A DNA stretch of 36,666 nucleotides, taken from positions 1-36,666 of the forward strand of contig JAEORN010000320.1 in the NCBI GenBank assembly GCA_016840825.1, given 5' to 3'. Positions 7,528 through 15,647 of the stretch are shown piece after piece (the first letter of the stretch is position 1; every line of letters begins with the position of its first letter). The position numbers and the translations under genes were made by a program. The notes under the pieces are model-generated. The model was not told the origin of the DNA. It did no database searches and worked only from the letters and a program-made list of their open reading frames with translations. This stretch comes from Candidatus Thorarchaeota archaeon. GTDB taxonomy: Archaea; Asgardarchaeota; Thorarchaeia; Thorarchaeales; Thorarchaeaceae.

Positions 7528-10488
7528 TTGGGTCTGCTAAAACAAAGATTGGCGACATTGCTACTACTGGCACTTCTAATGGTAAATGGTGCTATGTTAT
7601 TTACTCCCCTTGATGATACTTGGGATCAACAGACTGTGATTTCAACTCCTAAGCAACTAGCTGAGGATTCTGAAGCACTACTCAATCTATCGATTCCTTA
7701 TGTCGATAAGCACTATGGTCGTGCAGACGGAATAATTGACCCCACTGAGTATGCTTCGAACTACACAGACCCCTCAACAGGAATCACCGTATACCTAGAG
7801 CACAACTCAACCTTTCTTTATGTTGGGCTTGAGGCTTCGACCTCAGGCTGGATTGCTATTGGCTGGAAGAATTACACGGATGATTTCACGACTCAGGGGC
7901 TGAATAATTCAGACCTGATCTTCGGTTATGCTCCTGGCACTCCACATGATGACTATGATCGTGTAACAGCTTCTGATGTCGTTAGTGTCCAATATACACT
8001 CCAATTGAGAAATGGTACGATTAAGGATTCAGGAACCTTGCCAAATGATGATTCCACAACTCCAATCATTGATGATTCTCTTCTTCAAGGTTACAAGGAT
8101 GCTGTAATTGGCATGCGTATCGGAGAAGAAAAACACTTCATAATACCTGCAGAAGAAGGCTACAACACTCCCCAGTCCGAACTGTATGGTGAAGATCTAG
8201 AATTCACAATTACTCTTACACGAATCAATAGCGAATTCACTAACCCCGCTGATTCAAGTAACATCATCTACAGTGATGAGCATGGGACAAGTACATTCCA
8301 GCACTTACCTGATGCAAATCAGAGCCAGATAATCGCAGCTGATGGCAGCGATAACGGTGTGAAGACTCAACTCGAGTACTATATCCTGATGAACAGCACA
8401 GATCCCAACGATATTCCCATTTTTAACAACACAGACATTTCCTATCCATTTTTCTTGATGTTTAGTACCAGCGAGGATATCACTCAGTTACCTGTACGAC
8501 ACTCAGAGTGGGCTACCCCTCCACTTGGAACTCTAATTCCTAACACTGGTCCTGATATTATTATTGAGAAGCCTGAGGAAAATGCTACCCTTGGATATGT
8601 AGTTGATATCTCATTGAATATAACAGATAGTGCATCTTGGGCACGAACAACTTGGTACAAATTCGATGATGAGAACTGGACTGAACTTATCTACGATTTC
8701 AAGACTGATCTATGGGAAACATCTATCGACCTTACTGGCTATGATGAAGGACAATATACTATCTGGTTTAATTCTACAGATCCTTCCAACTTCACAACAA
8801 CAGAAACAATTGATATCAATATAGATAGACCTTACTTACCTCTCTTAGGAATGAAGCTTGATGTTGAACGTACATTCTCCACAAAGCTCTTCCACACAAC
8901 TGAAGTTATTGATGTCTATACTGTAACGAATAATGGATCTGCACCAATCAATGCCATTGAAGTATTCTTGCCTGCAGAATTTGGTATACGACTTCTGGGC
9001 ATCGAAATAGAAGATACAGAAGAAAATGTCTTGGAATGTGTTCGTCTCGAAGACTACCAAGGACTCTATCATTGGCGTGTGTATATGTATCAAGCTGTAG
9101 ACTATAACCAGAGATATGAGTTCACCATGACCTCCTATTACCATTCACTACATGAACTCATCAATTTTGAAGGCAATATCTATCAGGTCGAGTTCACCAA
9201 GTTGCCGATGGTTCCTTATGTTCTCAGTTCTGGTCAGCTTATATTAGCATTCAGAAGTGGTGATACATTAACCACAACATCACCTGAAGGTGTTTGGTAT
9301 AATCTTCTACCTCTTCAAAGTGATACTATATCCTTTGAGATGAGATCTTATACTCCTTTTATTGTTGCAGATCGACATACGAGAATCACTATCGAGCCAT
9401 GGGGTTATATGACCTACCATGAAACGATTACAATGCATAATTTGGGCAATACGAAGGAGAGCATCTTCCTATTCACGATACCCGAATATGTCACATCTGT
9501 AAAGATTTTCGACGAAGTCGGTATTCTTGCGAATTCACAGCCACTAGGAGTATGGGACCTCAACACAACCGTTGATCTTCAGATTAATCTTTTACAAGAC
9601 CGATTTGGAGAAGATGCGTTCTATCCGGGCTATAGTTATACATTCTATATCGATTATACCATTCAGATTAGCGGACATAGTGAAACCAACTCAAGTGGTG
9701 ATGTGCTTACCCTACCTATGGGTACATTCGGAGACTGTCTTGTTCAAACGCATGTAGTTGATGTTATACTATCTCCTGCAATTGATTTGAAATCAGTTAG
9801 TGGGAGCTATCGTCTGCTATATGGAGTGTTTGACACGACATTGCGTTACACCGAGTACAATACGACTCTTCACAATCCGCCTAGGATAGTGCTTGTCTAT
9901 GCAGTTTCTCTAGGTTCAGCATTACGTCCTGTAGTATTTGCTTTGATAATTGGATTAGTCGCGTCGATTTTTGTTGTTCACAGACGATTGTCATTCATAG
10001 AAGGTTCATCTACTGAATCCAGTTCTGCAGATGGCAGGTCTGAAACACGTCAGATTGGTGCACCTATCGAGCTATTATCTGATTTCGCCAAAACCTACTC
10101 AAAGAAGATCTCTTTGAACATGGAAATGGAAAAACTCGAATCCGACAGACGGAAAGGTAAGATAACAAAGAAGGAACTCATGCTACGAGAACGCGATGTT
10201 AAGAGCCAAGTACAAGAAGTAGATCAAGCGCTACCTACTCTTAAGGAGAATCTTATTCAATATGGTGCGAAATATCGCGACCTTATCTCTCAGCTAGAGC
10301 TCCAAGATGAGAAAATCGAAGGTGCAAAAGCTGGACTCCGTCAGCTCCTCCTAAGGAAGAAGAAGCAAAGAATCAGTCGAGCAGCCTTCGAGAAATCTCG
10401 TCAGGATTACCTGAAGACCATCAAGAAGGCCACAACTGCTACTGACAGAATACTTCTTACCTTCCAGGAAGAAGCTGGAGAAATATAG
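7528..10488 (+). CDS. Secreted, membrane-anchored DOMON/FKBP/ribophorin I-like fusion protein
   Basis: The 986-residue protein has a signal peptide (residues 1-25, LLLLALLM core). A DOMON-like domain starts near residue 66 (FLYVGLEASTSGWIAIGW, then DLIFGY). An FKBP-type prolyl isomerase domain sits at about 148-233 (VVSVQYTLQLRNG, AVIGMRIGEEKHFIIPAEEGY). The rest of the DOMON follows to about 335 (LEYYILMNSTDPNDIPIF), then an Ig-like domain (about 340-432). Two beta domains at about 440-780 resemble ribophorin I: the run SYTPFIVADRHTRITIEPWGY then HETITMHNLGN parallels the ribophorin block NNSPFLxVxRLxRxIEVSHWGNIxVEE. One membrane helix (about 801-817) precedes a Lys/Glu-rich coiled coil of about 150 residues in the cytosol. 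Many NxS/T sequons dot the outer part. Start TTG, with GGTGAT five bases ahead. The ribophorin match is from memory of motifs; an oligosaccharyltransferase-associated role is inference, helped by the divergent GPT gene. Confidence 0.75.
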   Translation: MGLLKQRLATLLLLALLMVNGAMLFTPLDDTWDQQTVISTPKQLAEDSEALLNLSIPYVDKHYGRADGIIDPTEYASNYTDPSTGITVYLEHNSTFLYVGLEASTSGWIAIGWKNYTDDFTTQGLNNSDLIFGYAPGTPHDDYDRVTASDVVSVQYTLQLRNGTIKDSGTLPNDDSTTPIIDDSLLQGYKDAVIGMRIGEEKHFIIPAEEGYNTPQSELYGEDLEFTITLTRINSEFTNPADSSNIIYSDEHGTSTFQHLPDANQSQIIAADGSDNGVKTQLEYYILMNSTDPNDIPIFNNTDISYPFFLMFSTSEDITQLPVRHSEWATPPLGTLIPNTGPDIIIEKPEENATLGYVVDISLNITDSASWARTTWYKFDDENWTELIYDFKTDLWETSIDLTGYDEGQYTIWFNSTDPSNFTTTETIDINIDRPYLPLLGMKLDVERTFSTKLFHTTEVIDVYTVTNNGSAPINAIEVFLPAEFGIRLLGIEIEDTEENVLECVRLEDYQGLYHWRVYMYQAVDYNQRYEFTMTSYYHSLHELINFEGNIYQVEFTKLPMVPYVLSSGQLILAFRSGDTLTTTSPEGVWYNLLPLQSDTISFEMRSYTPFIVADRHTRITIEPWGYMTYHETITMHNLGNTKESIFLFTIPEYVTSVKIFDEVGILANSQPLGVWDLNTTVDLQINLLQDRFGEDAFYPGYSYTFYIDYTIQISGHSETNSSGDVLTLPMGTFGDCLVQTHVVDVILSPAIDLKSVSGSYRLLYGVFDTTLRYTEYNTTLHNPPRIVLVYAVSLGSALRPVVFALIIGLVASIFVVHRRLSFIEGSSTESSSADGRSETRQIGAPIELLSDFAKTYSKKISLNMEMEKLESDRRKGKITKKELMLRERDVKSQVQEVDQALPTLKENLIQYGAKYRDLISQLELQDEKIEGAKAGLRQLLLRKKKQRISRAAFEKSRQDYLKTIKKATTATDRILLTFQEEAGEI

Positions 10489-10516
10489 TCTATTGCGGAA
10501 ATCTTATCAGCTCTCG

Positions 10517-10535
10517 GGGACTCCTTGAGAGTCCC
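10517..10535 (+). repeat. Perfect 7-bp hairpin between the ribophorin-like and HD genes
   Basis: GGGACTC - loop CTTGA - GAGTCCC lies 29 bases after the upstream stop. It is not followed by a T-run but by a G-rich ribosome binding stretch (10538-10543) for the HD gene, so it may be a leader or processing hairpin rather than a terminator. Confidence 0.35.
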
Positions 10536-10552
10536 TCGGGGGGTTCATTAGA

Positions 10553-11419
10553 ATGAATACCACTGAAATCTTTAATCGAGAGAATGTTAGTCCACGAGAG
10601 CTCCTTAAGCCAAATACAAAGTCACTTGAGATGTACCAATACTTGAATGGATCCCCTCGTGTACAGTCGTATCTGAGAACTGCAAATAGAATGGCTGTTT
10701 CTCGTTTGGGATACACAGACCATGGTAAGGTGCATGCCGAAGTAGCAACATGGTATGCTCTTAGTGCCTTTGATATCCTTGATGTAACTTTCAAACCGAA
10801 TATTGTTGCTGAAGGTATTGGTGATTCAGATGACGCAAGACTTGTAGTTCTTGCTTCTACCTACCTTCATGACCTAGGAATGGTAATTCATCGAAAAGAG
10901 CACTATCAAGCTGCTATCCAATTAGCTGCTCCAATACTTGAGAAGAAACTGGATCATATATATGATGATCCTAGCCAGTCTGCCGATATACTTTCAGCTA
11001 TTCTTCATGGTATCTATTCTCACGATGATGATATTCAGTGTCTGACATTCGAAGCTGGTATCACAAAAATTGGTGATGGAGCTGATATGACTAAGGGTAG
11101 AACGATGGTGCCATTTCACCAAGGGAAAGTTGACATACATAGTGTAAGCGCGATGGCGATTCAAGATGTGCATCTTGAGAAGGGCGAAGATAAACCTATG
11201 AGAATTACCGTTGCTATGGATAATCCCGCAGGCGTCTTTCAAGTAGAAGCTGTACTCGTCAAGAAACTCTCAACGAGTGGACTAAAAGACCACATTGATG
11301 TCGAGGTACTTGTTAATGGCGATCGATTGGTATTATCTCAGGTCAGAAGACTTCACCGAGATCTGATAGGCGACATGCCAGATGATCCTGTGAGCAGAAT
11401 GAGTAATCGTGGACATTGA
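10553..11419 (+). CDS. HD-domain metal-dependent phosphohydrolase
   Basis: The 288-residue protein carries an HD-superfamily domain. DHGKVHAEVATWYA (about residues 56-69) supplies the first histidine, ASTYLHDLGMVIHRKEHY (about 101-118) the HD doublet, and AILHGIYSHDDD (about 154-165) later ligands. These enzymes hydrolyse phosphate esters of nucleotides or related molecules; the substrate here is unknown. The C-terminal 90 residues (MRITVAMDNPAGVFQVEAVLVKKL) look like a separate alpha-beta domain that may sense a ligand. ATG 10553 is preceded by GGGGGG and a hairpin. It is followed directly by tRNA-Gln on the opposite strand. Confidence 0.85.
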   Translation: MNTTEIFNRENVSPRELLKPNTKSLEMYQYLNGSPRVQSYLRTANRMAVSRLGYTDHGKVHAEVATWYALSAFDILDVTFKPNIVAEGIGDSDDARLVVLASTYLHDLGMVIHRKEHYQAAIQLAAPILEKKLDHIYDDPSQSADILSAILHGIYSHDDDIQCLTFEAGITKIGDGADMTKGRTMVPFHQGKVDIHSVSAMAIQDVHLEKGEDKPMRITVAMDNPAGVFQVEAVLVKKLSTSGLKDHIDVEVLVNGDRLVLSQVRRLHRDLIGDMPDDPVSRMSNRGH

Positions 11420-11422
11420 AAC

Positions 11423-11530
11423 TGGTAGCCCCGCCAGGACTCGAACCTGGGTCACCGGGGTTTTTCACCACTTAGAGTGAATCTAATTGATTCCAAAACC
11501 CGATATGATGGACCGCTACACCACGGGGCT
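11423..11530 (-). tRNA. tRNA-Gln(TTG) with a 32-base canonical intron
   Basis: On the minus strand the acceptor AGCCCCG pairs with CGGGGCT, followed by A and an encoded CCA. The T-arm is CCAGG-TTCGAGT-CCTGG. The anticodon stem TCGGG and loop TTTTGG give anticodon TTG (Gln). An intron of 32 bases (11461-11492) interrupts after position 37, the usual place. A bulge-helix-bulge can be drawn: central helix TTTT/GAAA, bulges GGA and AAC, inner helix ATCA/TGGT. Exon 2 starts C-CCCGG, restoring the anticodon stem. The mature length is 76 with CCA. Confidence 0.93.
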
Positions 11531-11543
11531 ATGATTTCAAATG

Positions 11544-11858
11544 CTATGAAGAAAGCCCAAATGGCTTTCCATCTTCTATAATCGATGAGCTCAACTTTTC
11601 CTTCCATCGTTCGAGGAATTTTGTTTCTTCGATTCTTTGTTTTCCGGTCATACGAAGATTGTCAGGAAGCATGCAGGCAATTCCATCGATCACTGGATAC
11701 CAGCGACCACATTTTGGGCATGTAATAAGAGCTTCATCTATCTCCTCCATATCTTCGTTCTCAGTTCTTACTCTATGAGAGTCGAAGACTTCGAGGTTCA
11801 GATTGCTCCTACAATCCTGTGCAGAACAGGCTAGGATTTCCATGAGCCACTGCTTCAC
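11544..11858 (-). CDS. Trm112 family methyltransferase activator
   Basis: This zinc-binding protein of about 104 residues resembles archaeal/eukaryotic Trm112. It begins (V/M)KQWLMEILACSAQDC, and later has the hallmark ALITCPKCGRWYPVIDGIACMLPDNLR, so four cysteines can hold one zinc. Trm112 forms heterodimers with and activates SAM-dependent methyltransferases acting on tRNA, rRNA and release factors. GTG 11870 is also in frame, but it overlaps the AGGTGG ribosome binding site; GTG 11858, eight bases after that site, gives the usual KxWLxEILAC N-terminus and is chosen. The C-terminal helix with RWKEKLSS is typical. The partner methyltransferases are not in this window. Confidence 0.88.
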   Translation of the reverse strand: MKQWLMEILACSAQDCRSNLNLEVFDSHRVRTENEDMEEIDEALITCPKCGRWYPVIDGIACMLPDNLRMTGKQRIEETKFLERWKEKLSSSIIEDGKPFGLSS

Positions 11859-11902
11859 GTTATCATCCACCTATGACCTAGCGTGTGCACATGTTGATAC
11901 TG

Positions 11903-11910
11903 TTTAAAAA
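11903..11910 (+). promoter_or_regulatory. Candidate TATA box of the glycine decarboxylase operon
   Basis: TTTAAAAA lies about 100 bases before gcvPA. Transcription would begin near 11933, leaving a leader of about 70 bases that can fold at 11955-11982. Confidence 0.4.
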
Positions 11911-11954
11911 TCATGCGACAGGTTCATTCACTTTTTACCAATGCGAAAGGCTAA

Positions 11955-11982
11955 TTGGTAGACTGTTTCCCGTGCAGACCAA
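11955..11982 (+). repeat. Leader hairpin of gcvPA
   Basis: TTGGT-(AGA bulge)-CTG - loop TTTCCCGTG - CAG-ACCAA makes an 8-bp stem in the predicted leader, five bases before GGAGGT at 11988-11992. It does not resemble the known glycine riboswitch consensus. Any regulatory role is a guess. Confidence 0.3.
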
Positions 11983-12005
11983 GAATTGGAGGTTGTGCGA
12001 ACTAT

Positions 12006-13397
12006 ATGAGCTGGAAACACCCTTGGATTCCTGCAACTGACAAAACACAGTCCGAGATGTTGAAGTCAATTGGGAAGAACGACTTTGAAGATTTGTTTTC
12101 AAACATTCCTAAAGAATTCCGTTTGAAACGAGATTTGGATATTCCCGACTCTCATACCGAACTTGAGGTTAGACAACGAATTCTGGCCCTCACACAAAAG
12201 AACAAACCCGCCATTGATGGACGAGTATTTCTTGGTGCTGGAGTCGCACCTCACTATGTACCAGCTGCTGTATCTGCTCTGGGTAGCAGATCTGAGTTTG
12301 TCACTGCCTATACAAGCTATCAAGCAGAAATAAGTCAAGGAATGCTGCAGACTCTCTTTGAGTACCAGAGTCTTATGACAGAGCTACTTGAGATTGATGT
12401 CGTAAATAGTAGCATGTATGATATGGCCACAGCTCTCGCAGAAGCTGTCAGGATGGCCGTTAGAGTAAAGAAGCGTTCTAGATTCCTTTTGCCTGGGACT
12501 GTCAATCCTGAACATCACAATGTAGCCATCACATATACAGAACCAGCAGATATCGAGATTGACACAATAGACTATGATCCCCAAACCGGATTGATGAATC
12601 TTGAGGACCTAAAGAACAAGATGGATGACTCTGTCGCAGGTGTATACATAGAAAATCCATCATATCTTGGATTTCTTGAATCACAAGTCGATGCGATAGC
12701 CGAAATCGCCCACAAAGCTGATGCATTAGTGATAGCAGGTGTAGATATCCTTTCACTTGGACTGCTTCGCCCTCCAGGTGACTATGGAGCTGATATTGTA
12801 ATCTCGGAAGGACAGCCTCTTGGTGTTCCTATGTCGTTCGGTGGTCCTTTATTGGGTATCTTTGGGTGCACAAATGATAGAAAACTTGTATTCCAAATGC
12901 CAGGACGTCTTGTAGGCATGACTAGAACAGTTGATGAGCCCCATGAACGAGGTTATGTCCTTACAATCAGTGCACGTGAGCAACATATCCGTCGAGAGAA
13001 AGCTACCAGCAATATATGCTCAAACCAAGCACTGATGGCTGTACAGGCGGCTATCTACGCATCTCTTCTTGGAAAATCTGGATTTCAAGAGCTTGGTGAA
13101 ACGATTCTTTACAAGTCCCATTATGCCGCAAAGAAACTCAATGAAATCGATGGCGTGAGCGCTCCAGCCATCGGCGATGCATTTTGGAAAGAATTTGTTG
13201 TGCAATTTCAAACCACCACCGCAGAAAAAGTGCATCAAGAACTATTACAGCGAGATTTGCATGGTGGAGTAATTCTATCAAACAGGTTCCCTGATTTAGG
13301 AGAATCTATGTTACTATGTATCACTGAAATTCATACCAAGGAAACGATTGACGAGCTGGTTAATGCCATTCGCGAGATTGCAGGAGGCAGTAATTAA
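12006..13397 (+). CDS. gcvPA: Glycine dehydrogenase (decarboxylating) subunit 1
   Basis: The 463-residue N-terminal half of split P-protein has the typical opening HPWIPAT and MLKSIG, the early block FLGAGVAPHYVPAAV, YTSYQAEISQGMLQTLFEYQS and the SMYD block, and the late RREKATSNICSNQAL segment. With subunit 2 it forms the PLP enzyme that decarboxylates glycine and passes the aminomethyl group to lipoyl-H protein. The frame is open back to 11955, but ATG 12006 gives the usual N-terminus and has GGAGGT upstream at a slightly long 13-base spacing. It overlaps gcvPB by one base (TAATG). The T and H proteins are not in the window. Confidence 0.97.
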   Translation: MSWKHPWIPATDKTQSEMLKSIGKNDFEDLFSNIPKEFRLKRDLDIPDSHTELEVRQRILALTQKNKPAIDGRVFLGAGVAPHYVPAAVSALGSRSEFVTAYTSYQAEISQGMLQTLFEYQSLMTELLEIDVVNSSMYDMATALAEAVRMAVRVKKRSRFLLPGTVNPEHHNVAITYTEPADIEIDTIDYDPQTGLMNLEDLKNKMDDSVAGVYIENPSYLGFLESQVDAIAEIAHKADALVIAGVDILSLGLLRPPGDYGADIVISEGQPLGVPMSFGGPLLGIFGCTNDRKLVFQMPGRLVGMTRTVDEPHERGYVLTISAREQHIRREKATSNICSNQALMAVQAAIYASLLGKSGFQELGETILYKSHYAAKKLNEIDGVSAPAIGDAFWKEFVVQFQTTTAEKVHQELLQRDLHGGVILSNRFPDLGESMLLCITEIHTKETIDELVNAIREIAGGSN

Positions 13398-14962
13398 TGT
13401 CTGAGAATATGACATCTGAGAGATACAGGCAAGCCTACTGGAAGGAGCCCTTGATATTTGAGATGTCCAAACCAGGCATTATTGGACATAGCTTTCCTAA
13501 AATTGATCCTGACATTCAAAAGACAGTAGGCAAGATCGAAGGAGTGATTCCAGGTTCAATGAAGAGGAAGCAAGCTCCCAATCTTCCTGAAGTTTCAGAA
13601 CCGAGAGTAATTCGACACTATACTCGGCTATCACAAATGAATTTCTCGGTTTCACAAGGTACCTATCCTCTCGGAAGCTGCACCATGAAGTACAATCCTG
13701 TGGAGAATGATATCAGTGCAAGTCTTCCAGGCTTTTCATGGCTGCATCCCTATCAGGATGAATCTCAGATACAAGGCTCTCTCGAATTGATGTGGGAGCT
13801 TGAACATTGGTTGGCTGAGATAACCGGTATGAATGCAGTAACACTGCAACCTTCTGCTGGAGCACAGGGAGAGTTCACCGGAGTTCTTGTTATCCGGCAG
13901 TACCACAAATGCGTAACTGAGCAGTGCGATCAAAGGACCGAAATGCTGATTCCTGATGCTGCTCATGGAACCAATCCAGCATCAGCGGCAATGGCAGGAT
14001 ACAAGGTAGTAGTAATTCCTTCGGACAGGGATGGCTTAGTTGACATAGATGCAGTAAAAGAAGCCGCAGGTCCTAAAACTGCAGGTCTTATGCTAACAAA
14101 TCCCAATACAATTGGTGTATTCGAGAAGAACATAGGAGAGATCGCAGGCATTGTTCATGATGCTGGCGGGTTACTATACTATGATGGTGCAAACTTTAAC
14201 GCAATCATGGGCATTACTCGTCCTGGTGATATGGGATTTGACGTAGTTCATCTTAATCTTCACAAGACTTTCTCAACACCTCATGGTGGAGGTGGTCCTG
14301 GGTCTGGACCCGTAGGAGTAACTAAGGATCTTGCAGAATACCTTCCGGTGCCAAGAGTCCGACAAAGAGAGAACAAAACATTCTACCTTGATTACGACCT
14401 ACCCAGGTCAATTGGTAGAGTACAATCCTTCTATGGCAACTTTGGCGTTCTTGTAAGAGCCTACGCATATGCATATGCACTTGGGAAACAGGGTCTAAAG
14501 AAGACCTCGAAGACAGCAGTGCTTAACGCGAATTATATAGCTTATCACGTCAGTAGACTAAACGGATTCAGCTTACCATATTCACAAGATGCCCCACGCA
14601 TGCATGAGTGTGTAATCTCAGCTGAAAAGCTCAAGGACTCGACCGAAGTTACAGCAATGGATATCGCTAAGAGACTCCTAGATTTTGGCATCCATTCTCC
14701 AACAGTATACTTCCCGCTAATCGTTCCTGAAGCATTGATGATCGAGCCTACGGAAAGTGAATCAAGGGAAGAGCTAGATACAATGATAGCTATTTACGAG
14801 AAAATTGCACAGGAAGCGAAAGAGAATCCAGAGCTTGTAAAGAGTGCACCTCATTCGACTGCTATTAGAAAATTAGATGAATATTATGCGGCTCATCCAA
14901 AGACACTTACGCTTTCTTGGAGAATCTATCAGGAAAAACTGAACCGGGAGGAATATGAATGA
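13397..14962 (+). CDS. gcvPB: Glycine dehydrogenase (decarboxylating) subunit 2
   Basis: The 521-residue C-terminal half of split P-protein holds the PLP site: HLNLHKTFSTPHGGGGPGSGPVG with the Schiff-base lysine (about residue 290), MKYNP and the LQPSAGAQGEF block, DAAHGTNPASAAM, and YYDGANFNAIMGITRPGDMGFD. Its length is typical of two-subunit archaeal and firmicute types. The start overlaps the gcvPA stop and has GGAGG upstream. The following small LpdD-like gene overlaps by four bases (ATGA), so this is a strongly coupled operon. The enzyme works with GcvPA in glycine cleavage or in reverse glycine synthesis. Confidence 0.97.
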   Translation: MSENMTSERYRQAYWKEPLIFEMSKPGIIGHSFPKIDPDIQKTVGKIEGVIPGSMKRKQAPNLPEVSEPRVIRHYTRLSQMNFSVSQGTYPLGSCTMKYNPVENDISASLPGFSWLHPYQDESQIQGSLELMWELEHWLAEITGMNAVTLQPSAGAQGEFTGVLVIRQYHKCVTEQCDQRTEMLIPDAAHGTNPASAAMAGYKVVVIPSDRDGLVDIDAVKEAAGPKTAGLMLTNPNTIGVFEKNIGEIAGIVHDAGGLLYYDGANFNAIMGITRPGDMGFDVVHLNLHKTFSTPHGGGGPGSGPVGVTKDLAEYLPVPRVRQRENKTFYLDYDLPRSIGRVQSFYGNFGVLVRAYAYAYALGKQGLKKTSKTAVLNANYIAYHVSRLNGFSLPYSQDAPRMHECVISAEKLKDSTEVTAMDIAKRLLDFGIHSPTVYFPLIVPEALMIEPTESESREELDTMIAIYEKIAQEAKENPELVKSAPHSTAIRKLDEYYAAHPKTLTLSWRIYQEKLNREEYE

Positions 14963-15330
14963 AACTTGTCCGTTCAATGAACGGAATTGAAATCATCGTA
15001 TCTCACCAAAAGATAGGATCTGATTTACTTGTGACGATTCATGGTGGTGATGAGCACCATATTGGAGGTGCTGCTCTAGCATATCCCACTAAGAGTCATT
15101 ATCGAGACGCAATTACAGTGAGTGTGAACACTATCACTGCACCAGGGCACAAAGATTACTTGATTGCTAATTCATCTGCTGAAGCGATTTGCAGAGTACT
15201 CAAGGTTCCTGTGCTAGTATCTGTTGGTATTCACGTTGACAAGGCAACAAAAGAACAAATCGAATCAATAGTTGACGGTGTTGATAGTATGGTCAAAGAG
15301 CTCATAGAGTACTATCAAAAGCCTGAATAA
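14959..15330 (+). CDS. LpdD-like (prenylated flavin chaperone-like) small protein
   Basis: This 123-residue protein has the block LLVTIHGGDEHHIGGAALAYP (about residues 22-42), followed by VSVNTITAPGHKDYLIANSSAEAICRVLKVPVLVSVGIHVD. The GGD..HIG..ALA and GHKD patterns recall the small LpdD-type proteins found with UbiD-family decarboxylases and as orphan genes in archaea. No decarboxylase of that family is present here. In this operon it sits between glycine decarboxylase and a ThiS-like protein, overlapping each neighbour by one to four bases. The family assignment is by motif recall and is moderate; the function is unknown. Confidence 0.6.
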   Translation: MKLVRSMNGIEIIVSHQKIGSDLLVTIHGGDEHHIGGAALAYPTKSHYRDAITVSVNTITAPGHKDYLIANSSAEAICRVLKVPVLVSVGIHVDKATKEQIESIVDGVDSMVKELIEYYQKPE

Positions 15331-15644
15331 TGAACATGTCTGGTTTTCCTTGGGTTTATCCTTTGCAAATCAAGTTCAAATCATTTGGTTCGATTCGTAG
15401 GTTGATAGGTACAAGTGAGACGACATTGGATGTGCCTATCAGCTCAACGATATCTGACGTGATTGAAACTATTGTGCAAAAGTGGGGTTCTCAAGCGGAA
15501 GAACTATTGATGGATGAAGGTCAATTTAGTGGCAATCTAATAATTATGCTCAACATGAAGGATATTTCTACACTTGATGGAATGAATACACCTGTGAATC
15601 AGGACGATGAGGTCATTATCCTACCCCATGTTCAAGGTGGTTAA
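15330..15644 (+). CDS. MoaD/ThiS-family ubiquitin-like sulfur carrier
   Basis: The 104-residue beta-grasp protein ends in the diagnostic VQGG* after DEVIILPHV. The core LQIKFKSFGSIRRLIGTSETTLDVP and the late PVNQDDEVIILP are classic for MoaD/ThiS/SAMP proteins, whose C-terminal glycine is adenylated and thiocarboxylated by an E1-like enzyme. Such carriers give sulfur to molybdopterin, thiamin or tRNA thiolation and can also act as ubiquitin-like modifiers. The start ATG 15330 overlaps the stop of the upstream gene by one base; ATG 15336 is also possible. A radical SAM methylthiotransferase gene begins three bases after the stop, suggesting a sulfur link. Confidence 0.88.
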   Translation: MNMSGFPWVYPLQIKFKSFGSIRRLIGTSETTLDVPISSTISDVIETIVQKWGSQAEELLMDEGQFSGNLIIMLNMKDISTLDGMNTPVNQDDEVIILPHVQGG

Positions 15645-15647
15645 AGC

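Noticed and set aside
11955..12005. 17-codon extension of gcvPA from TTG 11955
   Set aside because: The residues do not match the family and the region fits a leader hairpin.
11930..12005. Glycine riboswitch before gcvPA
   Set aside because: Only a single small hairpin is visible; the conserved riboswitch core is absent.
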